A DNA stretch of 34,741 bases from Chlamydiia bacterium (lineage in GTDB: Bacteria; Chlamydiota; Chlamydiia; Chlamydiales; SM23-39). The stretch spans positions 1 to 34,741 of the forward strand of contig JACRBF010000019.1 of the NCBI GenBank assembly GCA_016213175.1, read 5' to 3'. Shown here piece by piece: positions 33,549 to 34,741 of this stretch (position 1 is the first letter of the stretch; each line of letters starts with the position of its first letter). Made by a program: the position numbers and the translations under genes. The notes beneath the pieces were generated by a model. It was not told the origin of the DNA. It was given only the letters and a program-made list of their open reading frames with translations, and did no database searches.

Positions 33549-33756
33549 TCCTCTTGACGAAGCCAGTGCAATGCTTGTGCAGGAGATGGAGGAACTGCAC
33601 CAGAAAAAAGCCCTCATCCAGGCAGCAGACTTGCAAAACTCCATGATAGGCTCAATTCCTCCCGAGGAAAATACAGAAAAAGCCCTGAAATATGAACGCT
33701 CCATTCAAAAGTCCATTTTTCAGAATCTTTTCCTGCTACTGTCTCTGTCCAGGTAG
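33541..33756 (+). pseudogene. Small third gene of the int-yhcG cassette, 3' end replaced by IS66 sequence
   Basis: The frame begins with an ATG overlapping the yhcG stop (ATGAGTAG) and encodes 71 residues. The first 65 or so are charged and helical (LDEASAMLVQEMEELHQKKA; KALKYERSIQKSIFQNLFLL), resembling small helical proteins that carry a KYERSIQKSIFQNL-like motif next to mobile genes; I cannot name the family. From about 33733 the DNA is the antisense of the IS66 transposase, so LSLSR and the stop codon come from foreign sequence. The native protein was probably longer. It may still be made as a truncated product. Confidence 0.6.
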
Positions 33757-34245
33757 GGCATCGTAGGGTTCCCAGCGATCTGTGACGAGGATTCGATCTC
33801 GTTTATCCCCTAGCAGTTCACGGGCTGCCTGAGCACCCCGACTCGCAGAAATCATAAACCCAACGGCTTTTGCGGTAGCACACTGCCAAATCCAACGTTT
33901 TTTGCTTCGTTTATACCAACCGGTTTCGTCAACATAGCAGAGGTCCGCTGTCTTAATCTCACTCATAAGGCTCTTATAGTGCGCATCCACAGCATCGGAA
34001 AAATGATTGGCAACATTGACGCTGGTTCCCAGAGTGGTCTTGGTGCATAAAAGCTCCTGCAGAATAGCTATTGCCTTTCTGATCGTCACATTCCCTTTAG
34101 TCGCCAACACGACTATCCAAGAGCGGATATTTGGTCCGTATGTTTTACGACTAAGAGCCTTCGGGAATTGGCCTAAGTTGTCACAGCCGCAGCCTTTACA
34201 ACGACAGCTCCATCTCCTGTGCTCTTCTACAATAGGCTTAACGGG
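33736..34245 (-). mobile_element. Fragment of an IS66-family transposase gene
   Basis: An uninterrupted frame of 169 codons encodes the IS66 zinc-finger segment (EEHRRWSCRCKGCGCDNLG with FPKALSRKTYGPN) and the front of the DDE domain: VDETGWYKRSKKRWIW carries the first catalytic Asp, and RGAQAARELLGDKRDRIL then VTDRWEPYDALPGQRQ the second. The last third, with the catalytic Glu, is missing; the frame stops at 33736, where the DNA changes to the small gene at 33541. Upstream, a TAG at 34246-34248 breaks the frame, and 34249-34331 shows only short open pieces in other frames. The gene is cut at both ends and cannot encode an active enzyme. Confidence 0.88.
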
Positions 34246-34331
34246 CTATTTAAAATCCCTAAGTTGGCGGAGGTAATCTTCAGTCGTTCGGCAAGGGGCA
34301 GTCCACCAGTTCCTAATGCCCATAAGATGAT

Positions 34332-34362
34332 GGTAAAGGGACCCCGCTTCGGGGATTTTACC
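34332..34362 (-). terminator. Hairpin after the nuclease-like remnant
   Basis: GGTAAA with TTTACC and CCCCG with CGGGG form a two-part stem with a short loop. On the minus strand it begins at the stop codon of the remnant at 34358-34531, the expected place for a terminator, though no T-run follows. Confidence 0.4.
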
Positions 34363-34627
34363 TCAACTTTATGAGCACTTGCATTTTCACGAGTCCCTCC
34401 ATGCAGGGGTTCTTGAGAATATAAACGATATCTTCATCTTTTTCTTGGAGTTGTTGATTAGTGTTTTCGATATGCCCCTTCACAGCCTGCCAATAGGCGC
34501 AGAATTCACACCCTTCTGTAGACTTTGGCATGTCGTCTTGTTCTAAGGCACGTCTTGATCTTCATCAAGGTCTCTTCTACCCACCTGTCATCGCCATCGT
34601 AGGAGATATAACCGAAAGTTGTGTTTG
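34358..34627 (-). pseudogene. Remnant of a gene C-terminus, possibly a PD-(D/E)xK nuclease-superfamily protein
   Basis: On the minus strand an ATG at 34531 opens 57 codons (MPKSTEGCEFCAYWQAVKGH, then IENTNQQLQEKDEDIVYILK). In a neighbouring frame directly upstream lies SNTTFGYISYDGDDRWVEET followed by LMKIKTCL. Joining the two by one frameshift near 34540 gives a coherent C-terminus in which KTCL is followed by QDDMPKSTEGCEFCAYW. This resembles the end of RecB/Cas4-like nuclease-superfamily proteins, where a cysteine cluster sits near the terminus. That match is pattern memory only. The 5' part is lost at about 34627, where the next element begins. Confidence 0.45.
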
Positions 34628-34639
34628 AAAGGCTAAGAA

Positions 34640-34698
34640 GAGCGTATCCTCAATGATTTTTCCGGACAGGAAAAAATCAAACAAAGAGGAGTACGCTC
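34640..34698 (+). promoter_or_regulatory. Two-part leader hairpin covering the ribosome binding site of the last gene
   Basis: GAGCGTATCCTC (34640-34651) pairs with GAGGAGTACGCTC (34686-34698), and inside it TGATTTTTCC (34654-34663) pairs with GGAAAAAATCA (34669-34679). The right outer arm includes the Shine-Dalgarno GAGGAG and ends one base before the ATG at 34699. Folding would hide the site. Insertion sequences often protect their transposase this way against transcripts entering from outside. Confidence 0.65.
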
Positions 34699-34741
34699 AT
34701 GAAAAAATTTGCCCTTCCAGAAGATAAAAATCTATCAGCGA
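34699..34741 (+). CDS. Start of a gene cut by the window edge
   Basis: The ATG is preceded by GAGGAG at good spacing and begins MKKFALPEDKNLSA before the sequence ends. Fourteen residues do not allow a family call. The leader hairpin and the surrounding insertion debris make a transposase plausible, but that is inference. Confidence 0.5.
   Translation, partial: MKKFALPEDKNLSA

Noticed and set aside
34249-34331. Possible continuation of the IS66 transposase upstream of 34246 through frameshifts
   Set aside because: Short open pieces exist in all three frames, but none matches the expected N-terminal IS66 pattern clearly enough to join.
1-34741. CRISPR array or rRNA genes
   Set aside because: No regularly spaced short repeats and no conserved rRNA stretches were seen on either strand.

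Overview
The window comes from a member of the Chlamydiota outside the family Chlamydiaceae (a chlamydia-like or 'environmental' chlamydia). The main evidence is an ATP/ADP translocase of the plastid/Chlamydiales/Rickettsiales type next to pgsA, sppA/sohB, polA, coaE and rho, which is the chlamydial gene neighbourhood. Other support is a three-gene block of an unknown chlamydial protein, tsaE and a dnaQ-like gene, and a giant PBP2 upstream of tRNA-Gly, rpsB, tsf, pyrH and frr. By eye the GC content is close to 50%, higher than in Chlamydia or Parachlamydia. I do not name a species.

Layout. 1-366: probable 3' end of a gene, then a 171-bp inverted-repeat element. 367-4233: epmB, argS and a leucine-dehydrogenase-type gene. 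4357-7477: unknown chlamydial protein, tsaE, dnaQ-like exonuclease, pgk. 7744-18822: npt1, pgsA, sppA, polA, coaE, rho, a membrane-anchored unknown, a flavin-reductase-like protein and the NAD(P)HX repair enzyme, mostly closely spaced or overlapping. 18777-24825: a polysaccharide module of UDP-glucuronate 4-epimerase, a Wza-like lipoprotein, a Wzc/GumC-like co-polymerase and UDP-xylose synthase. 24810-31274: PBP2 on the minus strand, then tRNA-Gly, rpsB, tsf, pyrH, frr, tRNA-Glu and tRNA-Lys. 31275-34741: an accessory island with a tyrosine recombinase, a DUF1016/YhcG nuclease, a small third gene, IS66-type transposase debris, a nuclease-like gene remnant and the start of another element.

The most interesting parts are these. 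(1) The capsule-like export and sugar-nucleotide module in an intracellular lineage: its Wzc-like protein keeps a recognisable BY-kinase fold region but has lost the P-loop signature. (2) The tRNA-adjacent cassette int, yhcG, small ORF, whose two junctions each overlap by exactly 8 bases and whose last gene is cut by IS66 sequence. (3) Several unrelated long inverted repeats between housekeeping genes, one of which supplies the start codon of the Wzc-like gene. (4) A hairpin at the right edge that would bury the ribosome binding site of the last, partial gene.

The core is tightly packed. Three convergent gene pairs overlap at their 3' ends, and several same-strand pairs overlap by short ATGA-type junctions. 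All assignments come from reading motifs and gene order; no database search was run.
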